A stretch of DNA of 64,000 nucleotides from an uncultured Paludibacter sp. (GCA_937927845.1 CALFXE010000273.1:35145-99144), one strand, 5' to 3'. Counted from the stretch's first letter, positions 51,639 through 60,965 are shown. The notes: generated by a model not told the origin, from the letters alone. Program-made: numbers and translations.

Positions 51639-52660
51639 TGAAAACGTCGGTAGTCATATTGAATTGGAACGGAAAGAAATTGTTGGAGCAGTTTCTTCCT
51701 TCAGTACTGCAACATTCATCGAATGAAGAGTGTGATGTGGTTGTAGCTGACAATAATTCAAGTGATGACTCATTGGAATTCCTCCGGACCCACTATCCCG
51801 GTTTGCCGGTAATTGTGCTGGACAAGAATTATGGCTTTGCAGAGGGATATAATAAGGCATTGCAACAATTGAATACGGAATACATTGTACTGCTTAACTC
51901 CGATGTAGAGACTACGCCGGATTGGGTAAAGCCTCTGGTATCTTATATGGATATGCATCCCGAAGTAGCGGCGGTACAACCGAAAATACGTGCATACAAA
52001 CAGAAAGACCGGTTTGAGTATGCCGGCGCGTCGGGCGGATTTATCGATCGTTACGGCTATCCCTTTTGCAGAGGGAGGATACTGGAGGTGGTGGAAGAAG
52101 ACCGGGGCCAGTATGACACCGAGATACCCGTTTTCTGGGCGACAGGAGCATGCCTTTGTATCAGAAAGAAAGAGTATGCTGAAGCGGGAGGGTTGGATGG
52201 TCGTTTCTTTGCGCATATGGAAGAAATAGATTTATGCTGGCGTTTGAATGCCCGGGGTAGGAAAATAATGTGTATTCCCTCATCGATAGTGTATCATGTG
52301 GGAGGGGCATCGCTGAATCAGGACAATCCTAAAAAGATGTACCTGAACTTCCGTAATAACCTGTTGATGATCTATAAAAATATACCACGGCGGATATTTT
52401 ATTCCACGTTTACCATACGGCTTTTCTTTGACATCCTTGCTTGTTTGCGCCTCTTGCTGAAAGGGAACTTTCATAGTGCAAGGGCCGTGATAGACGCTTA
52501 TAGGGATTTCCTGAAGATGGGTCCTTCCTATAAACCGGTACGGCAAGAGAATCTACGGAAAACGAGTTGTGAAATTATTCCTGTACAATACCGGAAGAGC
52601 ATCCTGATTGATTTCTATTTCAGGGGTAAAAAGACTTATGCAGCTGTGATGCGAAACTGA
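51638..52660 (+). CDS. Family 2 glycosyltransferase (rhamnosyltransferase-like)
   Basis: The 340-aa protein starts at TTG 51638; no ATG lies near the conserved start VVILNWNGKKLLEQFLPSVL. The GT-A core has VVADNNSSDDS and the metal site LLNSDVE. FWATGACLCIRK and the FFAHMEEIDLCWR motif follow, typical of WbbL-like transferases. It probably works in surface polysaccharide or LPS synthesis. The TTG start follows a TAATTAG repeat tract that takes the place of an ordinary ribosome site. Confidence 0.85.
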   Translation: MKTSVVILNWNGKKLLEQFLPSVLQHSSNEECDVVVADNNSSDDSLEFLRTHYPGLPVIVLDKNYGFAEGYNKALQQLNTEYIVLLNSDVETTPDWVKPLVSYMDMHPEVAAVQPKIRAYKQKDRFEYAGASGGFIDRYGYPFCRGRILEVVEEDRGQYDTEIPVFWATGACLCIRKKEYAEAGGLDGRFFAHMEEIDLCWRLNARGRKIMCIPSSIVYHVGGASLNQDNPKKMYLNFRNNLLMIYKNIPRRIFYSTFTIRLFFDILACLRLLLKGNFHSARAVIDAYRDFLKMGPSYKPVRQENLRKTSCEIIPVQYRKSILIDFYFRGKKTYAAVMRN

Positions 52661-52678
52661 GGGGAGGAGGTAATTGTA

Positions 52679-53383
52679 TCATTCAAAATGAAAACTGAGC
52701 GTGATCATCCGTTGAACGGCTTTCGACAGTGAACTGGCATATTTGCGTAGTTCGTCATCTTTCAGGTCGTTCCTTTCCTTTTCCAGGATATCAGCCAACC
52801 CGAAACTGAACTTCAATTCCGGAGCCAGTTTAAAAAGCGGCAGATAAAAATCACATCCTACTCCAAACTCAATTCCTGCATCATACGGTTTTAACAACAC
52901 GGCCCGATTCTTAGTGGAAGCCAGTTCCAGGCTTGCATATCCACCCACCAGGACATACGGTCGGAAATTATTGATCCGGTCGGCCGAAATTTTCAGGTGT
53001 AATGGCAGGGAGATGTAGTTGTTCCGAAGATGGGTAGTGAATTCTTCCCCTGATGATTGTTCCTTGAATACAAATTTTTTATCACCCAGATAAAGAGTAG
53101 GGATAGCCCGGAGATTCATGAACCTGTTGAGGTACATATCCCCGATGATGCCAACCGCAAAACCCGGCGAATAGGCAGGGATTTCAGAAAACCATACCTC
53201 TCCGTTTTCATTGACAAATCCCGATTGGGTTAGTATCAGGTCTTGCGTGTGTAACCCGACTGTGAATCCCAGATGAAATAAGCGTTGATCGGCATATGGA
53301 CGGTGCTGCAACTTACGGTGCTGACCATAGAGATTCCCTGAAACCAGAATCAACAGAAGAAAATACATTGTTTTTTTTATCAT
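52679..53383 (-). CDS. porT: PorT-family outer-membrane beta-barrel protein (T9SS)
   Basis: The 234-aa protein has a signal peptide (MYFLLLILVSGNLYGQ) and beta strands throughout ending in SFHFE. RPYADQRLFHLGFTVGLHTQ is the PorT-type start. In Porphyromonas gingivalis PorT is needed for type IX secretion. It converges with the glycosyltransferase gene, 18 bp apart. Confidence 0.82.
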   Translation of the reverse strand: MIKKTMYFLLLILVSGNLYGQHRKLQHRPYADQRLFHLGFTVGLHTQDLILTQSGFVNENGEVWFSEIPAYSPGFAVGIIGDMYLNRFMNLRAIPTLYLGDKKFVFKEQSSGEEFTTHLRNNYISLPLHLKISADRINNFRPYVLVGGYASLELASTKNRAVLLKPYDAGIEFGVGCDFYLPLFKLAPELKFSFGLADILEKERNDLKDDELRKYASSLSKAVQRMITLSFHFE

Positions 53384-53521
53384 GCGTTATTTAAACGTTT
53401 TTCTTTGCTGGTTATTGTGTCTCAAATAGGTTATGGTGATTATTTTATCAAAATAAAAAAGGATAGGATGATAGTGGGAATTTATACAGAGTCTAAATAA
53501 CGGACAATATCTTATACATCT

Positions 53522-53551
53522 TTTGTATTAGAAAAAAACTGATTATCTTTG
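53522..53551 (+). promoter_or_regulatory. Promoter of the ferredoxin gene
   Basis: TTTG (53522-53525) and TATCTTTG (53544-53551) are 18 nt apart, a near-ideal Bacteroidetes promoter, 45 bp before the ATG. Confidence 0.7.
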
Positions 53552-53595
53552 TATCAATATAAATGAATTGCAATAACTAATTTTTTACTATTATT

Positions 53596-53763
53596 ATGGC
53601 TTACGTAATTGACGATACTTGCATTGCCTGTGGAACATGCATTGACGAATGCCCTGTTGAGGCTATATCGGAAGGCGATATTTATGTCATTGACCCGGAA
53701 GTATGTACCGACTGCGGTTCTTGTGCAGAAGTATGTCCCACAGAATCAATTCATCCGGAATAG
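53596..53763 (+). CDS. Ferredoxin, 2x[4Fe-4S]
   Basis: This 55-aa protein reads MAYVIDDTCIACGTCIDECP and later CTDCGSCAEVCP: two CxxCxxCxxxCP sets that each ligate a 4Fe-4S cluster. It is a complete bacterial-type ferredoxin, a low-potential electron carrier for fermentative metabolism. It is a single-gene unit between a consensus promoter and a strong terminator. Confidence 0.95.
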   Translation: MAYVIDDTCIACGTCIDECPVEAISEGDIYVIDPEVCTDCGSCAEVCPTESIHPE

Positions 53764-53790
53764 GTATATTCCAGATATATTTGAACAAAA

Positions 53791-53819
53791 AAAGCGTCTC
53801 CGAATGGAGGCGCTTTTTC
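53791..53819. terminator. Bidirectional terminator between ferredoxin and gap
   Basis: AGCGTCTCC/GGAGGCGCT (one G-T pair) with A-run before and T-run after serves both converging genes. Confidence 0.85.
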
Positions 53820-53842
53820 TATATAATGAGTATAGCGGTAAA

Positions 53843-54847
53843 TTATCCGTTTACTTTTGCCATGTGGGCAACGAGGTCGAGTACTTTGTTTGAATAACCC
53901 CATTCGTTGTCATACCAGCTGATTACCTTCACGAAAGTCGGGCTCAATTGGATACCTGCTTTTTCGTCGAAGATAGAAGTGCGTGCATCGCCGATGAAGT
54001 CGCTCGATACCACATCTTCGTTGGTATATCCGAGGATACCTTTCAGTTCGCCTTCAGAAGCTTCTTTCATGGCAGCGCAGATCTCCGCATAAGTAGTTTC
54101 TTTTGCCAGACGGGCGGTCAAGTCAACAACCGAAACGTTCAGGGTAGGAACGCGCATTGACATACCGGTCAGTTTGCCGTTCAGTTCGGGAATAACCTTA
54201 CCTACTGCTTTGGCAGCTCCGGTGGAAGAAGGGATGATGTTGGCTGATGCGGCGCGTCCACCTCTCCAGTCTTTTGCTGAAGGACCGTCTACTGTTTTTT
54301 GAGTAGCTGTTGTAGAGTGTACGGTAGTCATCAAAGCTTCAAGGATGCCAAATTTATCGTTCAAAACTTTAGCGACAGGTGCCAGGCAATTGGTAGTACA
54401 GGAAGCGTTGGAAACGAATTGTTCACCTTTGGTGTAAGTATTTTCGTTTACCCCGCAAACATACATCCGGGTATCGTCTTTAGAAGGACCAGACATCACT
54501 ACATATTTAGCACCGGCATCGATATGGCCTTGAGCTTTGTCTTTGGAAAGGAACAAACCGGTAGATTCAACTACGTATTCAGCGCCTACGGCATCCCATT
54601 TCAGGTCGGCCGGGTTTCTTTCAGCAGATACACGGATGGTATTTCCGTTTACCACTAAGTTACCGTCTTTCACGTCGATCGATCCGGTGAACTGACCATG
54701 GATCGTGTCGTATTTTAACATATATGCGATGTAATCAACATCGAGCAAGTCGTTGATACCCACAATCTGGATATCATTCCTGTTTTGTGCGGCACGGAAA
54801 ACCAAACGTCCGATGCGGCCAAATCCGTTAATACCTACTTTAATCAT
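53843..54847 (-). CDS. gap: Glyceraldehyde-3-phosphate dehydrogenase
   Basis: The 334-aa glycolytic enzyme has the NAD-binding start KVGINGFGRIGRLV, the catalytic SNASCTTNCLAP (Cys about 150) and WYDNEWGYSNKV near the end. It is full length. A TATTTTTG box (54996-55003) about 150 bp upstream is the probable promoter, leaving a leader of about 140 nt. Confidence 0.97.
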   Translation of the reverse strand: MIKVGINGFGRIGRLVFRAAQNRNDIQIVGINDLLDVDYIAYMLKYDTIHGQFTGSIDVKDGNLVVNGNTIRVSAERNPADLKWDAVGAEYVVESTGLFLSKDKAQGHIDAGAKYVVMSGPSKDDTRMYVCGVNENTYTKGEQFVSNASCTTNCLAPVAKVLNDKFGILEALMTTVHSTTATQKTVDGPSAKDWRGGRAASANIIPSSTGAAKAVGKVIPELNGKLTGMSMRVPTLNVSVVDLTARLAKETTYAEICAAMKEASEGELKGILGYTNEDVVSSDFIGDARTSIFDEKAGIQLSPTFVKVISWYDNEWGYSNKVLDLVAHMAKVNG

Positions 54848-54995
54848 AACTTTATTGAATTTTATTTGTTAAAAGAGTTCGTTGTAATTGTCGCTATTGT
54901 TATCTCTTTCGGCTTCATCCCGATTGTCATACCTGCTTTCAGCACATTTAACCTGATGAAGAACGTCCCTAAAAACCATCTTTTTAACAGGCTTA

Positions 54996-55003
54996 CAAAA
55001 ATA
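54996..55003 (-). promoter_or_regulatory. -7 box of gap
   Basis: TATTTTTG on the minus strand matches TAnnTTTG in the spacer upstream of gap. Confidence 0.5.
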
Positions 55004-55103
55004 GCATATTTTTTCGGTTTGATAAAATTATTTGGGACAAAAAACTGAAAAATAGCCATCTCCGAAAAAAAACACCAACTCCAATGTCGATACAATGAGA
55101 TAT

Positions 55104-55841
55104 TTACCCTAAATTGGTGCTGCTAATTTGGTAATTGATATAGCGCTTTTTCATCCATCGGTAAACAAAGCAATCTATAAAAGGGCCGGTAAGCCGGTTC
55201 CAGAGGTGATATTTTGATTTTCCCGCTATCCGGGGATAGTGACGTACGGGAATTTGTTCTACTTTCCCGTTCTGCAACAGAATGAGCGCCGGAAGAAACC
55301 GGTGCATTCCTTTGAACATCGGCAGGCGTTTGGCATAGGTGGTGTGTAACACTTTTAAAGGACATCCGGTATCGGATATGCCGTCACCGGTCATCATTCG
55401 CCGGTATCCATTGGCAATTTTTGATTGGAGGTTTTTGAAAAATGAGTCTTTGCGGTCAGCGCGGATACCGGTTACCAGTTGATATTCTGATAAGTGGGTC
55501 AGCAACAGGTTGAAATCCTCGGCATCAGTCTGCATATCAGCATCCATATAGCCCACAAACATCGAAAAACAGTAATCGAAGCCTGCTTTCAGGGCGGTAC
55601 TCAATCCGCCATTTTTTTCCAAATCGAGATAGAAAAAATGGTTATTTTGCTCACAAACAGTATGTATCCGCTCTTTGCTGCCATCAGTTGAACCGTCATC
55701 CACAAACAGTACACAGGTGGGGTATATTGACTCTGGTAAGAAGTGTTGGAGTTTTTCTTCCAGCCGCCCAATATTCTCTATCTCATTATAAACCGGGACA
55801 ATAATGGTAAAAGCATATTGACTTGTTTCGTTTTTTTCCAT
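55104..55841 (-). CDS. Family 2 glycosyltransferase (dolichyl-phosphate mannose synthase-like)
   Basis: Start ATG 55841 gives 245 aa opening MEKNETSQYAFTIIVPVYNE; a frame from 55883 adds 14 unlikely residues. GT-A motifs are FVDDGSTDGS and YMDADMQTD. The end SKYHLWNRLTGPFIDCFVYR matches DPM1-like enzymes without the two extra membrane helices. It probably transfers a sugar to a lipid carrier. A TACTTTTG box (55926-55933) precedes it. Confidence 0.87.
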   Translation of the reverse strand: MEKNETSQYAFTIIVPVYNEIENIGRLEEKLQHFLPESIYPTCVLFVDDGSTDGSKERIHTVCEQNNHFFYLDLEKNGGLSTALKAGFDYCFSMFVGYMDADMQTDAEDFNLLLTHLSEYQLVTGIRADRKDSFFKNLQSKIANGYRRMMTGDGISDTGCPLKVLHTTYAKRLPMFKGMHRFLPALILLQNGKVEQIPVRHYPRIAGKSKYHLWNRLTGPFIDCFVYRWMKKRYINYQISSTNLG

Positions 55842-55951
55842 TTTTGAATTGATAATCAACTTGAAAAGAAGGCAACATTTCAACTGATGGAGTTGACATC
55901 AAATGGAATAGCTTGTCTTCAGTAACAAAAGTAGCGAATATTATTCAGATT

Positions 55952-57073
55952 TCAATTAATCTCCTCCCACCATTTGCTGAAAACCTGTGTCGTATCGCTA
56001 AGATAAACAACTTCACCGATCCTGGGTGTTACCAGTGGAATCTGGTCTTCCTCTTCATTCAGTTTGGTAATGCTCCTTAACGGTTCGTCCCAAGGATGCT
56101 GTGCCAATTTGAATTTGGAGGAATGGACGGGGAGCAGGCGTTTTGCTTTCAGCTCTTTGGCGGCCTGCAAGCTCTCTCCTGGCAGCAGGTGGATGACGTG
56201 CCATGCTTCGTTATACTGGCCGTTCTCCAGGATCGCCAGGTCAAACCCACCGAATTTTTTCCCAATTTCAGCAAAATGGGTGTCATAGCCGCCATCACCA
56301 CCGAGATAGAATTGTTGGTTTTCGGTTTGCAGGATAAATGCCAGCCAGAGAGTGTTGTTCCTTTTAAAGTTCCTTCCTGAAAAGTGCCGTGCCGGAGCCG
56401 TATACAAGGTGATATTGCCGGAGAGGGGCATGCTTTCGTTCCAATCCATTTCGGTGATGATTGCCGGATCGTATTTCCAATGCTCTAAATGCGCGCCTAC
56501 GCCCAGGCCGCAGATAACATGCCCGATCTTGGACCTCAACCTCTTTATGGTCGGATAATCGAGATGATCGTAATGATCGTGGGTGATCAACAGGTAATCA
56601 ATTTGGGGCATATCATCTGCCGAATAGATATCCGTTCCCTTAAACGACCTGTTGGTCCCGGGTAGCGGTGAAGCATTGCCGCTGAAGACCGGATCTACCA
56701 GAAACCGTATGCCATCCATTTGCATAAAATAGGAGGAGTGGCCGAACCAGACTAATACGTTTTTGTCGGATGGCAGATTTTTCAAATCGGTCTTTACCGA
56801 CGGGATTTCATCCACAGGCCTTGTGCGTGGAAATTTCTTGAAAAGAATGGTGAAGAAAATCTTCACCGGGAATCCACTGGTTGTAAGGTCGGGCGTAGGG
56901 TGGACATTATGGAACTGTCCATCTTTGTAATTCGGGGATTGCCGTAGTTGTTCCAGTCGCTCTCCGCTTGGGGCTTTGCCGAATTTGGGTAGCCGCATAT
57001 AGAAAAATGTTGTAATGCCTAACAGCAATACAACACTTAGAAATATTGTCATTATTCGTTTTATAAAATTCAT
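55952..57073 (-). CDS. MBL-fold metallohydrolase (NAPE-PLD/UlaG-like)
   Basis: The 373-aa protein has an N-terminal membrane helix (IFLSVVLLLGITTFFYMRL) and the metallo-beta-lactamase metal motif THDHYDHLD (about 160), preceded by LVWFGHSSYFMQMDG and DPVF. LGGDGGYDTHF gives a further metal ligand. This set is seen in N-acylphosphatidylethanolamine phospholipase D-type hydrolases. It faces the periplasm or cytoplasm at the inner membrane. The substrate is unknown. Confidence 0.85.
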   Translation of the reverse strand: MNFIKRIMTIFLSVVLLLGITTFFYMRLPKFGKAPSGERLEQLRQSPNYKDGQFHNVHPTPDLTTSGFPVKIFFTILFKKFPRTRPVDEIPSVKTDLKNLPSDKNVLVWFGHSSYFMQMDGIRFLVDPVFSGNASPLPGTNRSFKGTDIYSADDMPQIDYLLITHDHYDHLDYPTIKRLRSKIGHVICGLGVGAHLEHWKYDPAIITEMDWNESMPLSGNITLYTAPARHFSGRNFKRNNTLWLAFILQTENQQFYLGGDGGYDTHFAEIGKKFGGFDLAILENGQYNEAWHVIHLLPGESLQAAKELKAKRLLPVHSSKFKLAQHPWDEPLRSITKLNEEEDQIPLVTPRIGEVVYLSDTTQVFSKWWEEIN

Positions 57074-57106
57074 ATAACAACGGAACTGTCCTTCTTCAAT
57101 ATTCGG

Positions 57107-58051
57107 TTATTCGCTCGCTTTGTCCAATAATTCCAGGTCTTCTTTGTCCAGATTGAGTCTGGTTGCTGCGAATAACGTCTCTAACTGGCTTTGGCTGGTG
57201 GCGCTTGCAATGGGAGCACCGATATGTGGTTGCGCTAAAAGCCATGCCAGGGCGACTGCCGCCTGAGAGGTACCGTGTTTTGCGGATACTTTGTCCAGTG
57301 CCTCCAATATGGCAAAACCTTTCTCGTTCAGGTATTTTTTTGCGCCTTCGCCCCGGACACTCTTCCCGAAATCAGTTTCGGAGCGGTATTTGCCTGTGAG
57401 GAAACCTGCCGCCAAAGAGTAGTAGGGAAAGACACTTAAATTATATTTCTCTACCAAAGGGGCGTATCCGTTCTCATATTTTGCCCTTTCTACCAAGTTG
57501 TAATGGGGTTGCAGGGCGACATATCTCGGGAAGTTATTCTTTTCTGCCGCTTCAAAGGATGCGACCAGCCTTTCGGGAGACACATTGGATGCGGCGATAT
57601 ACCGGACTTTTCCGGCCTTGATGATTTCATCATAAGCGGACAATGTCTCTTCAACGGGCGTTTTCCCATCATCGAAATGGGTGTAATAGAGGTCGATATA
57701 ATCGGTCTGAAGCCGTTGTAACGACTCATCTACAGAGTTCAGGATATGTTTTTTGCTGATATCGAACCCGTGCTCTTTGGTTTGTGAACCTACTTTTGTG
57801 GCGATCACCAGATTCTTGCGGTTTCCTCTCGATTTCAACCATTTTCCGATAGTGGTTTCCGACAATCCGCCTGTACCGTTTATCCACCAGGGATAAGTAT
57901 CGGCAGTATCGATGAAATTTCCACCCTGTTCAATGAATTGATCCAGTATTTCAAAGGATTTCACTTCATCCAGTGTCCATCCGAATACATTTCCGCCCAA
58001 ATTAATGCGGGTTATTTCCAAATCTGTGTTACTGATCTTTACTTTACTCAT
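57107..58051 (-). CDS. Aldo/keto reductase
   Basis: The 314-aa NADPH-dependent oxidoreductase barrel has the catalytic Asp and Tyr in FIDTADTYPWW, Lys in VIATKVGS and His in YYTHFDD. The C-terminal cofactor segment reads PIASATSQSQLETL. It lies 34 bp upstream (in coordinates after) of the MBL gene and 11 bp from the dienelactone hydrolase, all on the same strand, so the three may be co-transcribed in stress or detoxification metabolism. Confidence 0.9.
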   Translation of the reverse strand: MSKVKISNTDLEITRINLGGNVFGWTLDEVKSFEILDQFIEQGGNFIDTADTYPWWINGTGGLSETTIGKWLKSRGNRKNLVIATKVGSQTKEHGFDISKKHILNSVDESLQRLQTDYIDLYYTHFDDGKTPVEETLSAYDEIIKAGKVRYIAASNVSPERLVASFEAAEKNNFPRYVALQPHYNLVERAKYENGYAPLVEKYNLSVFPYYSLAAGFLTGKYRSETDFGKSVRGEGAKKYLNEKGFAILEALDKVSAKHGTSQAAVALAWLLAQPHIGAPIASATSQSQLETLFAATRLNLDKEDLELLDKASE

Positions 58052-58061
58052 AATTTTTCTT

Positions 58062-58814
58062 TTATCTTAATATCTCTTCGAGAAACATCAATAGATGGTT
58101 CCATGCTCTTTTGGCCATAACTTCGTTATATTCGTTCGATTCGGGATTGGTGAACGTGTGGCCGCTATTGGCATAAGTGATGATCTGCCAGTCGGCATTG
58201 CCATCCCTGAGTTCTTTTACAAGACCGTCATAATCTTCCCGGGATACACTCTTGTCTTCTGCCGGGTGTTGTACCAGCACTTTTGTCTTTATAGGAACGT
58301 TTGGCCGGGATTTGTCTTTGCCCAATCCGCCATGTATCGAGACGACTCCCTGCACGTCAAATCCTGCCCGCGCCGCTTCCAACACGCCCGTTCCTCCGAA
58401 ACAATAACCGATGACAGCTATCTTGTCGGGCAATGCACCTTGTCTCTTCAGTTCCTCCAACGCTAAAGCAATCCGGTGCTGATAGGCATTATAATCACTT
58501 TTGTAAGAACCGGATAATTTTGCAGCAGATGCATTGTCCTCAGGGATATTTCCTTTCCCGTAGATATCCGCTATAAAAGTAATATAACCTTCTTTTTCCA
58601 ACTCCAAAGCAGCTGTTCTGGCTTCATTATCAACTCCTTTCCATGCAGGCAGGATCAATACGCCGGGTAATTGCTGACCGGCATTGGCTGTGACCAATCC
58701 ATTCAACTCCTGTGTTCCGTCCATATAAGAGACTGTTTTCAGTGACTGGGTCGACTGGGCCGAAATTAATTGTACGATTACCATTAGTGGTACTATTACT
58801 ATCAGTTTGTTCAT
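58062..58814 (-). CDS. Exported dienelactone hydrolase family protein
   Basis: The 250-aa alpha/beta hydrolase has a signal peptide (LIVIVPLMVIVQLISAQ) and the nucleophile Cys in GYCFGGTG (about 144), with Asp in VQHPAEDKSV and His in SGHTFTNP completing the triad. A Cys nucleophile is typical of dienelactone hydrolases. The substrate is unknown. Confidence 0.88.
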   Translation of the reverse strand: MNKLIVIVPLMVIVQLISAQSTQSLKTVSYMDGTQELNGLVTANAGQQLPGVLILPAWKGVDNEARTAALELEKEGYITFIADIYGKGNIPEDNASAAKLSGSYKSDYNAYQHRIALALEELKRQGALPDKIAVIGYCFGGTGVLEAARAGFDVQGVVSIHGGLGKDKSRPNVPIKTKVLVQHPAEDKSVSREDYDGLVKELRDGNADWQIITYANSGHTFTNPESNEYNEVMAKRAWNHLLMFLEEILR

Positions 58815-58862
58815 ATTCGGTTTATTATTTTATTTGTAAAAGTTTATTCTTTCAACGCATAT

Positions 58863-59273
58863 TTATTTGCCCGATTTCATCGCTTTTACCTTCTTTATGG
58901 CTGTATTGGCTAAAAGCTGTTGATACTCTTCGGTTTCCATTCCATAGAGGGCGATTTTACCTTCGCCGTTACTATGGATACCAAAGCCGTAGTTCTTTGT
59001 CAAGGGTGAGGTTCGAAAGCATGGTTGTCCTTTTGAGAAGAACTGTCCTTTTGCCTGTGGGTATTCATTTTCGGGTATGTCGTTCCTCTCCGCGTATACC
59101 TGAAAGAGAATATCGTCGGAACTGTATTTATAAGGATTACCATTGAGCAATTCGTATTGCATCTGGGCAACGGTCTTATTATCTTTTGCCGGAGGTATCG
59201 TGCCGTGGTCCGTTTTCGTATCTTCCGCCACTTCAATCAGTGTGTTGAAATAATTTGTAGTATGAGTTTTCAT
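58863..59273 (-). CDS. DUF6157 family protein
   Basis: The 136-aa protein opens MKTHTTNYFNTLIEVAEDTK and has a middle block SSDDILFQVYAERNDIPENE and KGQPCFRTSPLTKNYGFGIH, characteristic of this small family. There is no membrane segment or known active site. It is last in a same-strand set with the hydrolase and reductase, 49 bp upstream. Confidence 0.8.
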   Translation of the reverse strand: MKTHTTNYFNTLIEVAEDTKTDHGTIPPAKDNKTVAQMQYELLNGNPYKYSSDDILFQVYAERNDIPENEYPQAKGQFFSKGQPCFRTSPLTKNYGFGIHSNGEGKIALYGMETEEYQQLLANTAIKKVKAMKSGK

Positions 59274-59385
59274 ATCCGTTTCCTTTTACAATCGTCCTCT
59301 ATTAAAACAAAAAAAGGGATTGAATGTTTCATCCCTTTTGCATAAATGTCGGTAACCCGTGTTAATACAGGGTGTTGATATAATC

Positions 59386-60093
59386 TTATTGTAATTCCAA
59401 CATTAGCATTGCCGTAGCAACTGCGATACCAAAACTGAGCAATGTCCCGATCAGAATATATTCAGTTAATTTTCTGTCTTTCGATTCCCGTAAGTCTCCA
59501 AAACGGAAAACCGATTTTGCAGCCAGCAAAAATCCTATCGCAGCCCAATTGCCGGTCATTATAAATGTAAAAACAAATAATCGCTCCAATATGCCTATAT
59601 ATTTGCCTGCATTGCTTAAAGAAGCATCGTTGTTGTCGTTCAGTGCTTTTGACCAATTGGACATAAGAACCTGTATGATTATACTGCTCACTACCGTTAA
59701 AAAAAGTATGGCCGTGAGGTAACCCCATACGTTTACATTCTCGAACCATTCCTGAAACTTGAAATTTAGCCCGGACCAAATATACCATAACACCAGAATA
59801 GTGATTATATGCAACCCCTGATCGATCAAAAACCATTTGGGTTTATTGTTCTCTTTCTGGGCATATAATTTTATTATATCGATTATCCCGTGTGCAGACA
59901 TCAAAAGCAAGGCCAAAAGCCAATAGTTCCAATCCCAGAGTATCAACAGATATACTACGCCGTGTAATAAAATATGCAGATAGAATTTTGGAGATTTGAG
60001 CTTTTTGGTCTCTTTCTCTTTTACCCAGGATTTGGGCTGCAATAAAAAATCACCGATAAAGTGAGCCAGTATGAGTTTGATAAGTAATGTCAT
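59386..60093 (-). CDS. DUF3307 polytopic membrane protein
   Basis: The 235-aa protein has about six hydrophobic helices and opens LLIKLILAHFIGDFLLQPKS, the DUF3307 signature, followed by a helix with LHILLHGVVYLLILWDWNY. Its ATG overlaps the satD stop (ATGA). This pairing of DUF3307 with SatD is common. The role is unknown. Confidence 0.87.
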   Translation of the reverse strand: MTLLIKLILAHFIGDFLLQPKSWVKEKETKKLKSPKFYLHILLHGVVYLLILWDWNYWLLALLLMSAHGIIDIIKLYAQKENNKPKWFLIDQGLHIITILVLWYIWSGLNFKFQEWFENVNVWGYLTAILFLTVVSSIIIQVLMSNWSKALNDNNDASLSNAGKYIGILERLFVFTFIMTGNWAAIGFLLAAKSVFRFGDLRESKDRKLTEYILIGTLLSFGIAVATAMLMLELQ

Positions 60094-60734
60094 GATAGTA
60101 GTGCTTTAATCCTGTTTCTATACATCCTTTCCACATCCAGTATTTCCTCCACATTGGCCCGATTCCATCTTCCGCTTACTCCGCTTTGTTTTATTCCCAA
60201 CAGTTTTCCAATCTCTTCCTGTGTATATGTACTGTTTTCAAGTACAGCATACATCAACTCCGCTGAAGAGATAGTCCATTTATCCATAAAAGTACCTGCT
60301 AATTTAAGATATAAATTGATTTCCTCATCAAAAACCGACCAGGGACTTTTTACCCCCATAGTGATCTTTTCCTTTCTAAGTTCATCAAATCTTTCGCCGG
60401 CATAGATAAATGCTGATCCGTTACTTTCTGATATTTTTACACCTGAATAGGTCTTCTCTCCTATACCTATGCTTATCCTTACATCTATAGTACTGATCTT
60501 CTTTCGCTCGTTCAGCGGTTCTGTTTTTTTTATCAGTGTTTTTATTGTAAGCGCTTTTTGGAGTGCTTCTTCCGGATGATCGATCTCTACCTGAAAAAAA
60601 TCACCCCATACCAATTCCCATTGTTCGGGAGTTTTACCCCATGTTGCCAACAAATTCTTTAATGGTGACAGCCATTTCTCCTGATCTGTCAGTTTTCTGG
60701 ATGCGATGATATCTCCTTTTATAACTGCTATCAT
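60090..60734 (-). CDS. SatD family protein with C-terminal HTH
   Basis: The 214-aa protein opens MIAVIKGDIIASRKLTDQEK and has WGDFFQVEI, the SatD pattern. The last 60 residues form a helix-turn-helix (YTQEEIGKLLGIKQSGVSGR), so it probably binds DNA and may regulate its own operon. The promoter box TAACTTTG (60832-60839) and four tandem dyad repeats lie immediately upstream. SatD was first named in Streptococcus mutans acid-tolerance genes; the biochemical role is not known. Confidence 0.85.
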   Translation of the reverse strand: MIAVIKGDIIASRKLTDQEKWLSPLKNLLATWGKTPEQWELVWGDFFQVEIDHPEEALQKALTIKTLIKKTEPLNERKKISTIDVRISIGIGEKTYSGVKISESNGSAFIYAGERFDELRKEKITMGVKSPWSVFDEEINLYLKLAGTFMDKWTISSAELMYAVLENSTYTQEEIGKLLGIKQSGVSGRWNRANVEEILDVERMYRNRIKALLS

Positions 60735-60831
60735 AGTATGGGTGTTATATTGAACTATTTCCGTAAGCGAGAGCAGAGATAAAACTTTTTTACTTTTGCC
60801 GGGCGCAGAAATAGTCTACTGTATTGAATCA

Positions 60832-60839
60832 CAAAGTTA
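60832..60839 (-). promoter_or_regulatory. -7 box of satD
   Basis: TAACTTTG on the minus strand, about 98 bp before the satD ATG and 12 bp downstream of the dyad repeats. Confidence 0.6.
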
Positions 60840-60850
60840 CAACAAAAAAC

Positions 60851-60962
60851 AAATTATTGCATAATTGTGCAATAATTTAAATTATTGCGTATTTTAGCAA
60901 TAATTTGAATTATCGCTTGTTTATGCGATATCTCAGATTATTGTGGATTTTTGCGATACGGT
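60851..60962. repeat. Four 28-bp tandem repeats, each an ATTGC/GCAAT dyad
   Basis: Units at 60851-60878, 60879-60906, 60907-60934 and 60935-60962 have an exact 28-bp period. Units 1 and 2 read AAATTATTGC...GCAATAATTT; unit 3 keeps the dyad as ATCGC...GCGAT; unit 4 is more worn. The array fills the spacer between DUF1697 and the satD promoter. Confidence 0.85.
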
Positions 60963-60965
60963 TCT

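Noticed and set aside
53843..55003. Riboswitch in the gap leader
   Set aside because: The leader of about 140 nt is AT-rich, and I could not find a stable multi-stem fold or known aptamer motif.
60851..60962. Possible CRISPR array
   Set aside because: The units are contiguous with no spacers, and there are no cas genes nearby; it is a tandem dyad repeat.
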